The notes under the pieces: generated by a model
What the model saw: the letters and a program-made list of their open reading frames with translations, nothing else
The model's database searches: none
Told to the model about the DNA's origin: nothing
Shown: positions 10,801 through 22,305 of the stretch, piece after piece
How positions within the stretch are numbered: position 1 is the first letter of the stretch
Layout of the letters: every line of letters starts with the position of its first letter
Assembly: GCF_031755915.1 (NCBI RefSeq)
Contig: NC_083379.1
Span: 42,292,001-42,356,000, forward strand
Direction of reading: 5' to 3'
DNA from: Ziziphus jujuba
Lineage: Eukaryota; Streptophyta; Magnoliopsida; Rosales; Rhamnaceae
DNA length: 64,000 nucleotides
Position numbers and translations under genes: made by a program

Positions 10801-13800
10801 GCTTTATAATTGTATAGTAGATAGAGTCATTTACTGAGATAATTATGTCAGGACCCGTCCAGAATTCCTCCTCCGGAACCCTAGACAAGCCCTGATCCCA
10901 GGGAAACCCTACCGGACCCTCCAATGGAAAATCCGACAGAGCCTCCCCTAAGGGATTTACTTACCACAAATTTACCTGCACTAAAAACACACTTCTAAAA
11001 ACATCCCGTTATTCCTCCCACAATACTACAAATTGATTCCACAAATTGCAGCACTTCAAAATAAAACAACAACAGCAACCCAGTGCATAAATAACCACCA
11101 CACGTCCAATACAGTATACAGAGCGTTATACAACAAATGTGGAATTTATAAAATGACAGATAAAGAAACAATACAAGTTCAAGAGGAAAAAGGGAAGAAA
11201 AACTTCTTGAACCTTCGGCAACGAACTGAGACGTTGGGCCTAGGGGAACGAAATTTAAGAGTGTGAGATGCTAATCATCTCAGTGAGTGACCCTAACTAC
11301 TGAACACCTTTAATAATAATAATATAAAAATAAGGAAATTTAATTAACCAGTACAGAACAATTAAATAAATAAATAAATAAACAATTGAAGTAATACTTT
11401 CTCTCAAAACCCTCACTAGTCACTCTGTTGGAAAAGTTCCCCTTTTAAAACATTTTCACAAAACCCGATGTACGTACTCCCCGAAAACCAAGACATCAAA
11501 TAATTTAATAACAACAAACAAATAAATAAATACCCCAAATATAAATAAAATGTAATAAATTATAATAAATAATTTTTTTGAACACCTTTGGGGTTTTAAA
11601 CTTTATTTGCAATTTACACCGACGCACCACACCATATACCGGTGATGCCCTCCGATACCCAGCGTCCCGAGCACCGACTGGCGGGGGGTTAAAGAGAGAA
11701 ACCTGCAACCGTCACTTCGGCATCCCGACAGTACCGCTGTGCACAACAATAACCTTGCCTGCCCACGGTCCAATGGCAACTCACGGGTGAAGTAATAACC
11801 GCACGCTAAACCACATAATAACCGCGTGCTACCACGTGTCCATACACCATACACCAGAACACCAATACTGTATGAGTGCGTCTAAAAATAAACATTAGTA
11901 ACCAACCGTATCGTTTTCCAAAATTACCGTGGGAAGTATACCAAATTTTCACAAAACACCATCCCACATATTTTTATTTAATAACCCGGTACGAAACATT
12001 GATAACAACAAACCACAATTTTCTCGAAGTACGAGATGCAACCATAAAAATACAGTGGGCATAATTTATAAAATTTAAACAAATATTTTCGTAAAATATT
12101 TAACCCAATTATGCCCGGAAAATTAAATTTAAAACCACGTACAAATACTACCAAAATACACTTTGCTCATGCATAATAAATTAAATTAAACCACAATAAA
12201 ATAATAATCGGGAATTTCTTAATGACCCCAAAATTTCATTTAACACCAATGGGTAAATATATATATATAAAATAATATTTTTCCCGGATATATTTAAAAT
12301 ACGCCACATGAGCACAATTTACAAATATCAAATTAACACCACATAAATACAATTAATTACCCCAAAAATATTTTTAAAGGTGGGTCACTCACCTGGAGCA
12401 CGCAATTAACCCATGATCCACCACGGGATCAATTCTACGACTCACCGGTGCTCCTAGAACAAAATTCACAGACAGTCAAATAAATTAATATTTTAATCGG
12501 GTAAATAATACCCGGTACCAGGGGGCTTAAACGCAAACGTTAACCAAAATAGGCGAATGATATACCGAATCGAAGTTCGTGGGACGAGGATCACAAATCC
12601 GGTCTCCATCGACCCCAATTCCGCCGGAGGTGGCCGGAATTTGGCCGGAAAGTTTCGGTCGGTTTTGATTTTGAGGGATCTTTCAAACGGTGGGGAGTTT
12701 GGGCAATCTAACCCCGGAAATGGACTCAGAGGGGTCGAAAATAGTGGGATAGAGATATGGGATGGGCTGGGTTGATCGGAAATGGCGAGAATCTCCGGAA
12801 AAATTCCACCTCGCCGCCGTGACTTCGCCGGCCCGATCTGGGCGCGTCCGGGGGCGGCTGGCCGGGAAATTTGGTGGCCGACGTCGCGAGGTGGTGGGCT
12901 TGGACTGTGGCCGGCGCGTGAGGGCTATGGGTGGCCGAAAAAAGTGCAGCAAGGAGAGAGAGAGAGACGGCCGGTGGGAGAAAAAAAAATAACTGTGCGT
13001 GTTTTGGTGCTCGGGGAAGAAGAAGGAAAAAAGGAAAAAAAGAAAAGAAAAAGAAAAAAAGAAAAGAAATGGTGTTTTCCCACGTGGGGAAAAGAAAAGA
13101 AAAAGAAAAAGAAAAAGAAAAAGAAAAGGGAAAATAAAACAAATAAATTCAAATTAATTAAAAATATTATTATTTAAAATAATAATAAAAATAATTTGAT
13201 TTTACACATGGTTGACATGTGGCTTCTCAACATGGTGACACATGACCACCTTCATTGAGTCACACGTGGCACATCGTTATGCGTGTAAAAATAATATTAA
13301 AATAATACAGTATTTGAAAAACTTTACAGGTCCATAACTTTTAAACCACATGTCCAAATCGGACGTGCCGCTAGTCTACGAACTCGTGCCAACGTGTACT
13401 TCGTAACGGTACCTCAGTCAACCTAGAATTCCAACCGGATCAAAAAGTCAACTTTTGACCCCTTCGGTCAACGGTCAACAGTCAACCTCGGTCAACGTGC
13501 AAAAATTCCGACATGGTTCGGGACGGGATGTTACAAATTAGCATCTCATATTTTTAAATTCCGTTCCCCTGAGTACAAGTATTGGTAGACGTTGATCGTC
13601 CGGAGCGAGTCCGACGTCTCAATTCATTGCTGAAAGTTCAAGAAGCATTTCTTCCCTTTTTCCTCTTCATCTTGTATTGCTTCTTTATTTGATATTGTAT
13701 TAATTTCATATTTATTTGTTTAATGCTCTGTAAACTGATTGGACACATATTTATTGAATCATATATTGATTCCCCGTTATTATTTTGGAGTGCTATAAAT

Positions 13801-13986
13801 TTATGGAAACAAATTGTAGTAAGATGGGAGGAATAAGGTGGTGTTTATAGAAGTGTATTTTCAGTGCAGAAAATTTGTGGTAAGTCCAACCCTTAGAGGA
13901 GGTTTTGCCGGATTTTCCATTGGAAGATCCGATAGGGTTTCCTTGGAATCAGGGCTTGTCTAGGGTTCTAGGGTTTTGATATGCAT
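7865..13986 (+). mobile_element. Solo LTR-like element, copy B (split by copy C)
   Basis: The element begins with TGTAACACCCTGTCCC at 7870 and ends at 13981. The 5-bp sequence TGCAT flanks it at 7865-7869 and 13982-13986. Without the nested copy C it is about 3.4 kb. Its last bases read GGGTTTTGATA where sister copies have GGGTCCTGACA, three C-to-T changes, and about 20 bp before this end are missing. Family landmarks: TTGAC motifs (7918-7995), GA-rich tract (8390-8445), GC-rich core (8460-8990), and the paired motif AGACGTTG...GACGTCT (13588-13622). No internal retrotransposon domain is present. Confidence 0.85.
10841..13540 (-). mobile_element. Solo LTR-like element, copy C, nested head to head in B
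   Basis: On the minus strand it starts TGTAACATCCCGTCCC at 13535 and ends GGACGGGTCCTGACA at 10846, 2690 bp. The target duplication AATTA lies at 10841-10845 and 13536-13540. It interrupted a small inverted motif of copy B (GAGATAATTAGCATCTC). Its landmarks mirror those of the other copies: GC-rich core at about 12560-12960 and GA-rich tract at 13010-13130. No coding capacity is recognised. Confidence 0.9.
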
Positions 13987-14375
13987 AAAAAAGATTACAT
14001 AACCATTTTAAGTTAATGTATCAATACTAAACACATAATGCAATACCAAGTGAATTACTTTGTCCAAATGGACTAAATTATAGACAACCAACGACCATAT
14101 CCAAGCTTTCCTATGATAACAATTCAAGCTCCAAAAACTCATACACCTAATAATTTCTTTTTAACATATTTTATATATATATATATATATATTGAAATGG
14201 TTATTTTGAAACGCCAACACTGATAACCCATTCAATTTGATTTCAAATTTTACAATCCAATCTAATTTAATAGGATTGATCTAATAAAATTGGATTAAAT
14301 TCTAATAGATCGATCGATTTTATTGAACCGGTTATAATTTTTACACCCCTAACCGAAATGTGAAGTAGAGCAACA
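13987..14375. other. Intergenic, possible decayed MITE
   Basis: It holds an (AT)n run near 14168-14193. It also holds a block (14225-14350) ending in TTTTTACACCCCTAACCG, an end seen in many plant MITEs. No gene is recognised. Confidence 0.35.
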
Positions 14376-15191
14376 CTATCCTTTATGCACAATCGCAGCA
14401 AGCTCTTCACCAACCAAACGAAAAAGCGTTAGAGTATGGAGAAACCCAACGATGCATGGCAGCCCAATCCATGCAACAAAAAAATAAACAAAAATGGTCT
14501 GCAGCGAATTTCTTTTTCTATCCATAAGATGCGAGAACCAGTCTTTAATTTCCTCCTTGGGGAATACCGGGTCCGTAGGAATTTCAGTAGGTGTTATCAA
14601 ATACCAAGCTATAACGAAAGTGAACGCCAAGAAAGTAAGAGTGACAAACATGGCAATTCTGAAAACCCACATAGAAATCCTATTCTTCAATGGAAGTCCG
14701 CTAATCAGCAAAAGAATCACGCTGAGAGATGCAATGAAACATACAGTATTGGCAACCATGAACAACTTACGGCATGGGCCGATAAGGAGTCGAATCACCT
14801 CCATATGACCTCTCATAGCTGCATGATGAAGAGGGATTCTTCCTTCTTCATCTTTAGCCAAGCACATTCCTTTATTAGCTTGCAATAAGGCTTTGACTAT
14901 CTCTGTGTGGCCCTCAGCAGAACCCCAATGAACTGGAGTGCATTTGTGGGAATCCAACTCGGCAGCAAGTCTAGAGCCTTTGGATTTGTAAGCAAGTTTT
15001 TTGGTGAAATTAAGGTGGCCAAGCAATGCTGATACGTGTAATGGAGTTTCACCAAATGGGGTAAGTGAAATCTTAGAAAGGACTAATGGATCTTTTTGGA
15101 TCAATGAATTCAAAGTTGGATACACATCCTTTCATTGAAGCTATTCATAAAGCTTTGTCACTGTATCACCTTCATCAGGCCTTGTTTCCAT
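14376..15191 (-). pseudogene. Ankyrin/membrane chimera, locus II (open 249-codon frame)
   Basis: A 249-codon frame (15125-14376) carries about three ankyrin units (E-T-P-L-H-V-S-A-L-L-G-H; C-T-P-V-H-W-G-S-A-E-G-H; R-I-P-L-H-H-A-A-M-R-G-H). It then runs directly into the membrane part of a PGG protein (S-L-S-V-I-L-L-L-I-S-G-L-P-L-K-N-R). Later ankyrin repeats, the intron and the PGG motif are missing. The junction is after L-L-I-G-P-C-R-K and the frame is kept across it. The family start (M-E-T-R-P-D-E, ATG at 15191) is followed by stops near 15143 and 15134, so translation would have to begin at an internal ATG (15125). Three or four hydrophobic segments remain. It is probably a pseudogene, but a short membrane ankyrin protein is possible. 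Confidence 0.75.
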
Positions 15192-15987
15192 TGTTTTTTC
15201 TCAATTGCAAAGCGCCAAGATTAGAATTCAGTAAGTAATGCTCTAAATCTCTTATTAAGTATGCATCATTTGGAAATTAAGTTCGTCCTCATAAATAATA
15301 TATAAAAACTTGAAAACGAAGGCATAGCCAATTAAAAAAAGCCAAACATGTCGGGAAAAGTCAAGAGAAAGACAAAATTAACAAAGCAGTTAAAAAATGA
15401 ATACGCTAAAAATATTTATGAAGCAACGATGTGATATAATATATATATATATATATTATTTTCATAAAAAAAATGTGATATTATATATATATATATGTAA
15501 CATATTATTTGTCGTGTATAAGGAAAAATAGCGTACGTTTTAGGTTAGCTAGTTAGCTTCCATGAACGTACCTTTTAGTCTTCATTGAAGAATAATCCAT
15601 TTGACTCTTTGGCTGGTTAGCTTCCCTAAAAGTACCTCTTTTAACAATATGGCATGGCGGTCCCTCTTTGGCATTTAAATAATGTTGATACGATGTTTAA
15701 GTTTATTGTTAAATTGGTAAAGTTTAAACTGTTAGGAGGTGAATTTGATATTTTGAATATATATCAAACTGTTACCAATATTAGAAGGTGGAGTAATGGT
15801 AATCTCATTGAGTAGAACTCCAATTTGCTAAGCCACTTGATTTCCAAGAAGAACAGGGGTATTGAACCAGGGGAACTCCTGTTTGGCTTAGGCGAATTCC
15901 AATTGGTGGAAGTTCCTTAGGCCATTTTTCCTACAATGTTTGACAAGGTTAATGTTGAGATACGTCAAACTTTCTATAGAAATAGAG
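15192..15987. other. Upstream flank of locus II, AT-rich
   Basis: This is the 5' side of the minus-strand locus II. It has (AT)n runs near 15437-15457 and 15483-15496. The stretch 15840-15950 resembles 5055-5190. No gene is recognised. Confidence 0.4.
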
Positions 15988-16400
15988 GATCTTTCAGTCG
16001 TATCCCAATGTTTTGAAGGTGGAAACCGCACCCATTTCCGAGTTGCCCCAAATATGACCATACCCTAGCAAATCTTAAAAACAAGCATATTGTCATATAA
16101 AATTTCTTAATGATGACAAAGCTTTATGGATTAAAATTAACTCAGGAACTTAGGAAGCCTTAGTGTACTGGTAACGGCATAGCTTCCATTTTCCATGATA
16201 TCAATATAAGTATTAAAACAGAGGTTTTAACTTTAAGTGAAAAATGATTATGGATATTTTTTACATGATATAGGTTGATGAGAAAACCAGGTCGCCACTA
16301 TCCTTTCTAAATCATCACCTGTGAAACTGCTTTGCCAATGAACGAAAAATTGAAATATTTGTAGTCCATTATCTCATGGGACAGTCTAGTAGAAAAAACC
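15988..16400. repeat. Intergenic duplicate, copy 1
   Basis: Shares long collinear blocks with 17105-17565. Examples are AGGATCTTTCA, CCCATTTCC.AGTTGCCCC, AAAATTTCTTAATGATGAC and CTTTCTAAATCATCA. No coding region. It probably reflects segmental duplication along the gene cluster. Confidence 0.75.
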
Positions 16401-16977
16401 ATCTATGTAATTTCTAATTTCTAATATGAATATTTTGTAAGGAAAAAAAAAATGATGGGAGCATAATATATGTGTATATACATGTGGATCTACATATGTA
16501 AATAATAATTTACAAAATCTAATAAAATAAAATTGAGAACCTGAATATCTTTAGCTTTAATCTGCTGGTTAAAAAATAGCCTAAAACCTGTGTAGTACCA
16601 TAGTTTCCTTAAGACAATTTCCGTCCCACTGGTACAGATATTTTTTTTACGGTTGTTTTTCAGGATACAACGGATTCGAAAATTCTTGGACACAGCATCT
16701 CCGAAGCTTTCTCTCGAACTATTAATGTACTTGATTTTATCACACCCACAAACCAAAAATGCAGAAAAAACCAATTTTCTCTCTAATTTTTCTAAACACA
16801 CGTGAGGGAGATTAAGTCAAAAATCACATTCGAAATTCCCTTTTTTCCTTCTTTTGTTTTTCCTTTCCTTATTCCAAACAACCAAAACGGAAATAATCAA
16901 GAGCCCATTAATGCCATAAAGCCCATTAAAGACAAAAACCATCAAATCATTCAAATTAAATTCAAAACGTTCAAAAC
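16401..16977. other. Intergenic, unassigned
   Basis: The longest frame is 103 codons on the minus strand (16801-16490), resembling no family I know. It lies between two duplicated non-coding blocks, so I do not call it a gene. Confidence 0.3.
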
Positions 16978-17103
16978 GTTACATATTTGCATATAGAATT
17001 CAGAAAATTCATCTTCATATATAGTCAGGACCTTAAAAATAAAGACATTTATAATTAGAAATACCAAATTTGTTGGAAAAAGTAAAAAGAAGGCAATGAT
17101 GAT
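16978..17103. repeat. Short intergenic duplicate, copy 1
   Basis: Similar to 17928-18070: TTGCATATA.AATT.AGAAAATT, then AGGACCTT..AAATAAAGA, then AGAAG(G/A)CAAT. It supports a second duplicated unit offset from the larger pair. Confidence 0.55.
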
Positions 17104-17104
17104 G

Positions 17105-17565
17105 CTGAGGATCTTTCAATTGTATGTCAATACGTTCAAGGTGGAACCAAACCCATTTCCCAGTTGCCCCATATCACTATACTCAACAAATATTAGAAAT
17201 AATCATATTTTCATATAAAATTTCTTAATGATGACGAAGCATTACGAACTAATTAACCTATTTATAATCATATACTATAGCTAAACTCAGGAACATTAGG
17301 AAGCCTCAGTGTATTGGTAACGACATGACTTCCATTTTTTCATGATTTTAATGTAAGCACTCAAACTAGAAATTTAATTTTAAGTGGAAAATGATCACGG
17401 ATAAAAATTAATTAGTATTTTTACGTGAAAAAGATTGATGAGAAAATTGCAACATTTATATGAAAACTATGCCACTGTCCTTTCTAAATCATCATGTGTG
17501 AACTGCTTTTCAATTAACAACAAAATTGCAATATATTTAGTCCATTGTCCCCAACAAAGACCGTT
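17105..17565. repeat. Intergenic duplicate, copy 2
   Basis: Partner of 15988-16400, about 1.1 kb away in the same orientation. It differs by many substitutions and a few short insertions, so the duplication is old. Confidence 0.75.
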
Positions 17566-18651
17566 AAACGGTAAAGTCACTATATTTTTTTTTTCGGACA
17601 AAAGTCTGTAGTACAAATCAAGAGTAGAAATTGGCGGCAGTTAAGAAGTTGCAGCTTTCCAAATAGGAGCTTACTAGTCTATGGGTATATTATAGAGTTA
17701 CAAAGGTTGTACCTGTAAATGAACCCCCTAAGGTAAAATAGGCAAAAGGAAAGAGCACCTACAAAAACGAATCCCTCCGTTAACAGTCATCCATAATATC
17801 AAATAAATCATTTTCGTCTTTGATAAATTTAGTGAATTTACCAAGGGGATATATTATCAGGTAAAATGCGAATCTGATGGATTATTGGTTTCCAATGGTA
17901 GTAAGATTTTGGCATTTTAATATGAATGTTTGCATATATAATTTAGAAAATTGGTACTCATATAAAACGTAGGACCTTGCAAATAAAGAGAAATATAATA
18001 ACAAACGTCAAAGTAGAAAGAAGACAATAGTTGATGCTGAAGCATATTGATATGCTTATAATATTGTCTTTAGGAATTAGCTTTAGGCAAAGCTGATGCT
18101 GAAGCTATTGCGGAGAACAAATTCATTTCTTGTATACCCCTGAAATGATCTGCATCTAATCTCTCACTACTTTTTCAAAGTATCTACTAAGCCGGCAGAT
18201 ATTGCTTCTAAAGTATATTTCAGAGACTTCCATCACATTTTCTCTACTTTTCAAGGCCAAAAGAAACTAAAATCTTGAAAAAAAAAAAAAAAAAAAAAAA
18301 CTATTTTTTAGATCTGAATTTAACAGTTATTACTATAATTATCTTACTTTTAATATTATAATTGTTCATCTGTCTAAAAGATCTACAGAATTAGAAGTCC
18401 CATAACATATTTACTGTTAATTTCCATAAGTAACAACTAACTATATTCATATAAATAAAACTAACACATGAGTAGAATTTAACCATATTCGGAAAGTACA
18501 GAAAGTTGATATCTTTCTTTTCTTGATTTTATTTCCCTTATAGTTTTCATCTTAAACAAACAATCAAAACTAAAATCACACACACACACATATATTCTTC
18601 TTCTTCTTCTTCTTTCGTACTTTGCCTACCCATACATAACAAACACCAAGC
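17566..18651. other. Intergenic, 3' flank of locus III
   Basis: Holds the second copy of the short duplicate (17928-18070), a GCTGATGCTGAAGC motif repeated near 18052 and 18083, an A-run at 18279-18300, and short (CA)n and (TTC)n runs near 18577-18612. No gene is recognised. Confidence 0.4.
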
Positions 18652-20217
18652 CTATAAAAACTTTCTTGCAAGCCAAACAATGGAGCGAAGTAGACAAATT
18701 GCTGCAAAACCACCGAGCAAGCCAAACCAAATGATAACAGATACATCTTCCATACCAAAAAGCTTTGGTGTAAGTTTATCAGGGGTCACCATGCTAACAC
18801 AGTAGATATAAGTAAGCGCCATGAAAGTAAGAGCCGTGCACACTGCAAATGTCAAAACCCACATAAAATGCTTGTTTCTGAGAGGCAATCTACCAACAAG
18901 CAAGAGTATCACAGTCAGAGAAGCAACGAAGCTCACCGAGTTGTATGTTATAAATTTGAGGAAATCATGTCTTGAGTGGTAAGCAAAAACTGCTGTTCCA
19001 GCTTCACATACGGTTTCATTGCAATAGGCACCTCCTTTTGTAGAATTGAATATATTTTCTGCCAAACTCCGCCTGGTCGGTTATTTGCAGCTTGAAAAGC
19101 AACTTGTGCTGTTACCGTAGCCACCACCATCAATGTGTCGTGCATCTCTTGCAAGAAACCAGAAGCTCTATCCAGGACTGGCGTTTCGCTTGAATTCCCT
19201 CAACACTGTCTGATCCATTTGGGCCACCACATCTGCTGCACATATCTGACCCATTCACCTCCTCGGAAATTGCTGTCATTGTTAGCTGTTAATGATGATT
19301 GTGTTAATGGGGGAATACCGTTTTGGAGGTTTTTTGAACTGCCATTGACACCGGCATCCATTAAAACTTGTGAATTTCGATACTTTTGAAGTCTTTTGGA
19401 CTATGCTCTATAACGTCTAAGGCTGTAAAACCACTGCGATTCAAGGAATTTGCTGCTTCTGCCACTCTTGGTATTGTAAGCAAAGAATCTTACAGTCTGC
19501 ATAATTGTATAATTAATGAGAAAAAAAAAGGTTTAAAATTAACTTGTCAAGCTCAACATTTTTGTCCAAAATGTGTATATGCTTGAGCAACAATTAATAC
19601 AAAGAAATTAAAAAACACACCTCGATTTGCTTGAACATTGCAGCTAAATGCAAGATTGTGTTTCCAGCAACCTCATCTTTTTGGTTGAGAAACTCTGAAT
19701 TGTCACTCTGTGATTGAACCAAAAGCTTGAGACATTCCAGCTGGTTATATTTAACACACAAATGCAGAACCGTTTCTTCTCCGTCCACGGGCATCAGAAT
19801 CGATTCAGGACAACCACAGATGAGACTTTCCACTGCACCAACCCGTCCTTTCATCACTGCATAATGCAGAGGAGCCCTGCCATCCTGGTCTCTCAAATTG
19901 CATAAATGGTGATTCACCCTCAATAATTCTTGGACAATTTCTTTGTAACCCTTGGCGGCTGCTAAGTGAAGGGGTGTGCGTTTGAAGATGTCCAATTCGG
20001 TAGCAAGTTTTGGTCTGAGAGTGAGAAGGATTTGAGTGAAAGCAAGGTGGCCAAGCAAGGCTGAGATATGCAATGGAGTTTCTGTGAGGGAGGTGAGTGA
20101 AAGCTTATCAAGAATGAGAGGATCTCTTTCAACCAGTGTGTTCAAAGTGGAAATACAACCCCTCTGTGATGCCTCAAATAGTGCTGCTATATCATCTTCA
20201 TACGGTCTAATTTCCAT
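18652..20217 (-). pseudogene. ANK-PGG gene, locus III; exon 1 intact, exon 2 disrupted
   Basis: Exon 1 runs from the ATG at 20217 to 19621. I prefer this start over the upstream ATG at 20226 because M-E-I-(R) begins the paralogues. It encodes five ankyrin-type repeats (E-T-P-L-H-I-S-A-L-L-G-H; R-T-P-L-H-L-A-A-A-K-G; R-A-P-L-H-Y-A-V-M-K-G; T-V-L-H-L-C-V-K-Y-N-Q; N-T-I-L-H-L-A-A-M-F). It ends K-Q-I-E with a GAG|GTGTG donor at 19620. The exon-2 acceptor (ATGCAG) is near 19502. Exon 2 holds the PGG region (N-N-R-P-G-G-V-W-Q) and four membrane helices to the stop at 18652. An extra T near 19480, a missing T near 19361, an in-frame TGA near 19210 and a frame change near 19065 break it. The first two lie in T-runs, so sequence error is a real alternative. 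This is the best-preserved locus here. Confidence 0.85.
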
Positions 20218-20879
20218 GATTGGCATTTTTTTTTTTTTTTTAGATCTTCTTTTGGGATTATACTAATCTGCAGCTGTATATTTCACCTTATTCTATCCGC
20301 TTGTGTATGTATATATATATATATATATGTATATATGAATGTGAGAATTGGCTTCTGGCATATATTGATTGCCAAGTAATAATTAGGAGAACAATTCATT
20401 GCGTGTGGTCCTCTAAAAGTAGAGTATCTAATTTAGTTAGTACTTTTTCAAATAAAAGCCACTTTGCTTGCTTGTTGTGAAGTAATTCTTCAGAGTTCTC
20501 TGATATGTACCATTCGTCCTATTTCTTTTTGGAGCCTTTTATTTACTTTTTCCCCAGTTGGCATATCAACATCTAGTTCTACTTTTATTTTATTTTTTTT
20601 GTAAATTTAATTAGTTCTACTTTTGTACTTCTCCTTTGAACTTATCACTTAATTTTTTTTCCCCTATTTGTTTTGAAATATTAGTTTATTTACATCTTTC
20701 TGTATTTTATATTAAACAGCCTTTTTTTTACTTTACTTTTACTACGAGAGTTGAAAGATCAATTTGAATAAATTATCAAAACGTATCACCATATAGAAAT
20801 TAATTATTTATCAAATATATATTATAGATTCACTTCTCTGCCCACGTTGGATATTCCTTGGTTGTTGCTACTTTGCATG
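20218..20879. other. Upstream flank of locus III
   Basis: Likely promoter side of locus III. It has a poly-T run at 20227-20240, (TA)n near 20308-20332 and the recurring GGAGAACAATTCATTGCG phrase near 20389. No TATA box can be placed with confidence and no gene is recognised. Confidence 0.4.
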
Positions 20880-21017
20880 AAGATAAACAATTTGAAAATA
20901 AAAAACACACCTCAATTTGCATTAAGCGTGGTAGCTAAATGCGAGATTGTATTGCTACTGACACATTCTTTTGAGTTGGGTAACTCTGCATTGTCACTTT
21001 CAAACCGTTATACCTGA
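20880..21017 (-). pseudogene. Ankyrin-repeat relic, end of an exon 1
   Basis: The minus strand reads N-S-K-E, S-N-T-I-S-H-L-A-T-T-L, then the exon-end sequence AAATTGAG|GTGTG at about 20910, as in locus III. Only the last ankyrin repeats survive and the frame is broken. The homology switches strand at about 21017. Confidence 0.65.
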
Positions 21018-21440
21018 TGCATAAAGGCACAACAATCTTACACTTGGCTGTTCAATATATTAATCATTTGGAAGCTTTGAAATTGTTGGCAAATCAATAG
21101 GTTATGAGAATAATGAGTTCCTCAACTTGAAAGCCTTTGACGATGGCAACACCATTTTGCTTTTAGCAGTGATGCGAAAGTAAATTGAGGTAAGAAATTC
21201 CTTATATTCCTTTAAGTGATAAAATAAATTATTCGGAGTGTACATAGAGTAAGAATTTTGTTATGTATCACAAATCTTTCAGACGTTGGACAAAATCTCT
21301 TTTCTTTTTTTAACATTAATTTAATTAGTATCTAAATATTAACATGTACATCTACCTTAGATGGTTTTAACAAATGTTATTACTATTGCATGCAGACTGT
21401 AAAATACTTACTCTGAATACCAGGGGTTAATATCTAAGGG
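21018..21440 (+). pseudogene. Ankyrin relic on the plus strand, exon 1 end and exon 2 start
   Basis: The plus strand reads T-I-L-H-L-A-V-Q-Y-I-N-H-L-E-A-L-K-L-L-A, then N-T-I-L-L-L-A-V-M, ending in AAATTGAG|GTAAG near 21190. A TATTGCATGCAG|ACTGTAAAATACTTAC acceptor and exon-2 start (T-V-K-Y-L-L) follow near 21395. Several stops are present. Orientation is opposite to the main loci. Confidence 0.65.
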
Positions 21441-22217
21441 TATCCACAAAGTTCTCATTTCCTCGAGGTAAGAAATTCAACAAAATTACAACTTGATCCT
21501 CATATATAATTAAGCTCAGTAAACTCTTCATATCTTAAATCAATTAAGTAAAGTCATCAAGATTGTCACTCAAAGTTTCATTTTGAATCCATAGAAGCAT
21601 TGCTTCCCACGAATGTGATTTAGGACCGTCTTAGTCATATACCTTTCTTCCTACTTCCTCTAAACATTCGCCACTGTATTTTCTTGTAAAACTTCTCTTA
21701 AAACCTTGTCTCCTAAATTAAGAATTATTGAAGTATAAGGCTTTTTCAATAATTCCCTCTTCTCTTCTGGTTCCATAGTCTCTGCTTGCTCATCTTCACC
21801 ATCTAAAGTGGTATCCAACCCTTTCTTAATTAACACCACCTTCATCTTTCATTTTTCAAAAGCGAAAATCGTTTGAACCCATGAATTTCTCCATTTCAAA
21901 CTTGTTAGGCATGGCCAAATTTACTTGGATATGCAAGATCCCAACTTAGTTTTCACCAAGAAACAACAATTCCAACAAAAATAACCAATTCAACAATCAC
22001 ATAAAATCCTCAATTCCAAATTCTAGGTCTAAATCCGAAAACCTATGCTCTGATACCAATTTGTTGAAGAATTGTCTAGATTATATATGGTTAAAATAAT
22101 AAATCTCACCAAGCAAAATAACCAAAATAGAATGCAACCCATTACCATAAAACCTAATACAAAATTAGACCAACAGATAACCCATACAAGACCCAATATT
22201 AAGTTTACATTTTAACA
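21432..22217 (-). mobile_element. Truncated Ty1/copia element: LTR, PBS and gag relic
   Basis: On the minus strand a 156-bp LTR (22217-22062; TGTTAAAATG...TTCTTCAACA) is followed by a primer-binding site TTGGTATCAGAGC (22060-22047). A gag relic then starts at ATG 21916. Gag features include M-P-N-K-F-E-M-E-K-F-M-G-S-N-D-F, K-V-V-L-I-K-K-G-L-D, I-I-L-N-L-G-D-K-V-L-R-E-V and L-L-N-F-L-P. A TGA replaces the expected W codon after F-R-F, and later frameshifts are present. Protease, integrase and RT are missing, as is the second LTR. Confidence 0.8.
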
Positions 22218-22305
22218 GATTTCATCTACTCCATTAAGTGAAACTACTCTGCACAGATTAGCTCTGCTTGGCCACCTTAATTTCACCAAACAACTTTGTT
22301 GCTGA
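22207..22305 (+). pseudogene. Ankyrin relic (first repeat), plus strand
   Basis: Right next to the copia LTR the plus strand reads S-T-P-L-S-E-T-T-L-H-R-L-A-L-L-G-H-L-N-F-T-K-Q-L, the first ankyrin repeat of this family. A stop follows. It is a short relic of about 30 codons. Confidence 0.65.

Noticed and set aside
7865..13986. Reading B and C as the two LTRs of one large element
   Set aside because: They are in opposite orientation, and C has its own AATTA duplication inside B, so nested insertion explains them.
16490..16801. 103-codon frame on the minus strand
   Set aside because: No family recognised, and it lies between duplicated non-coding blocks. I could not support it as a gene.
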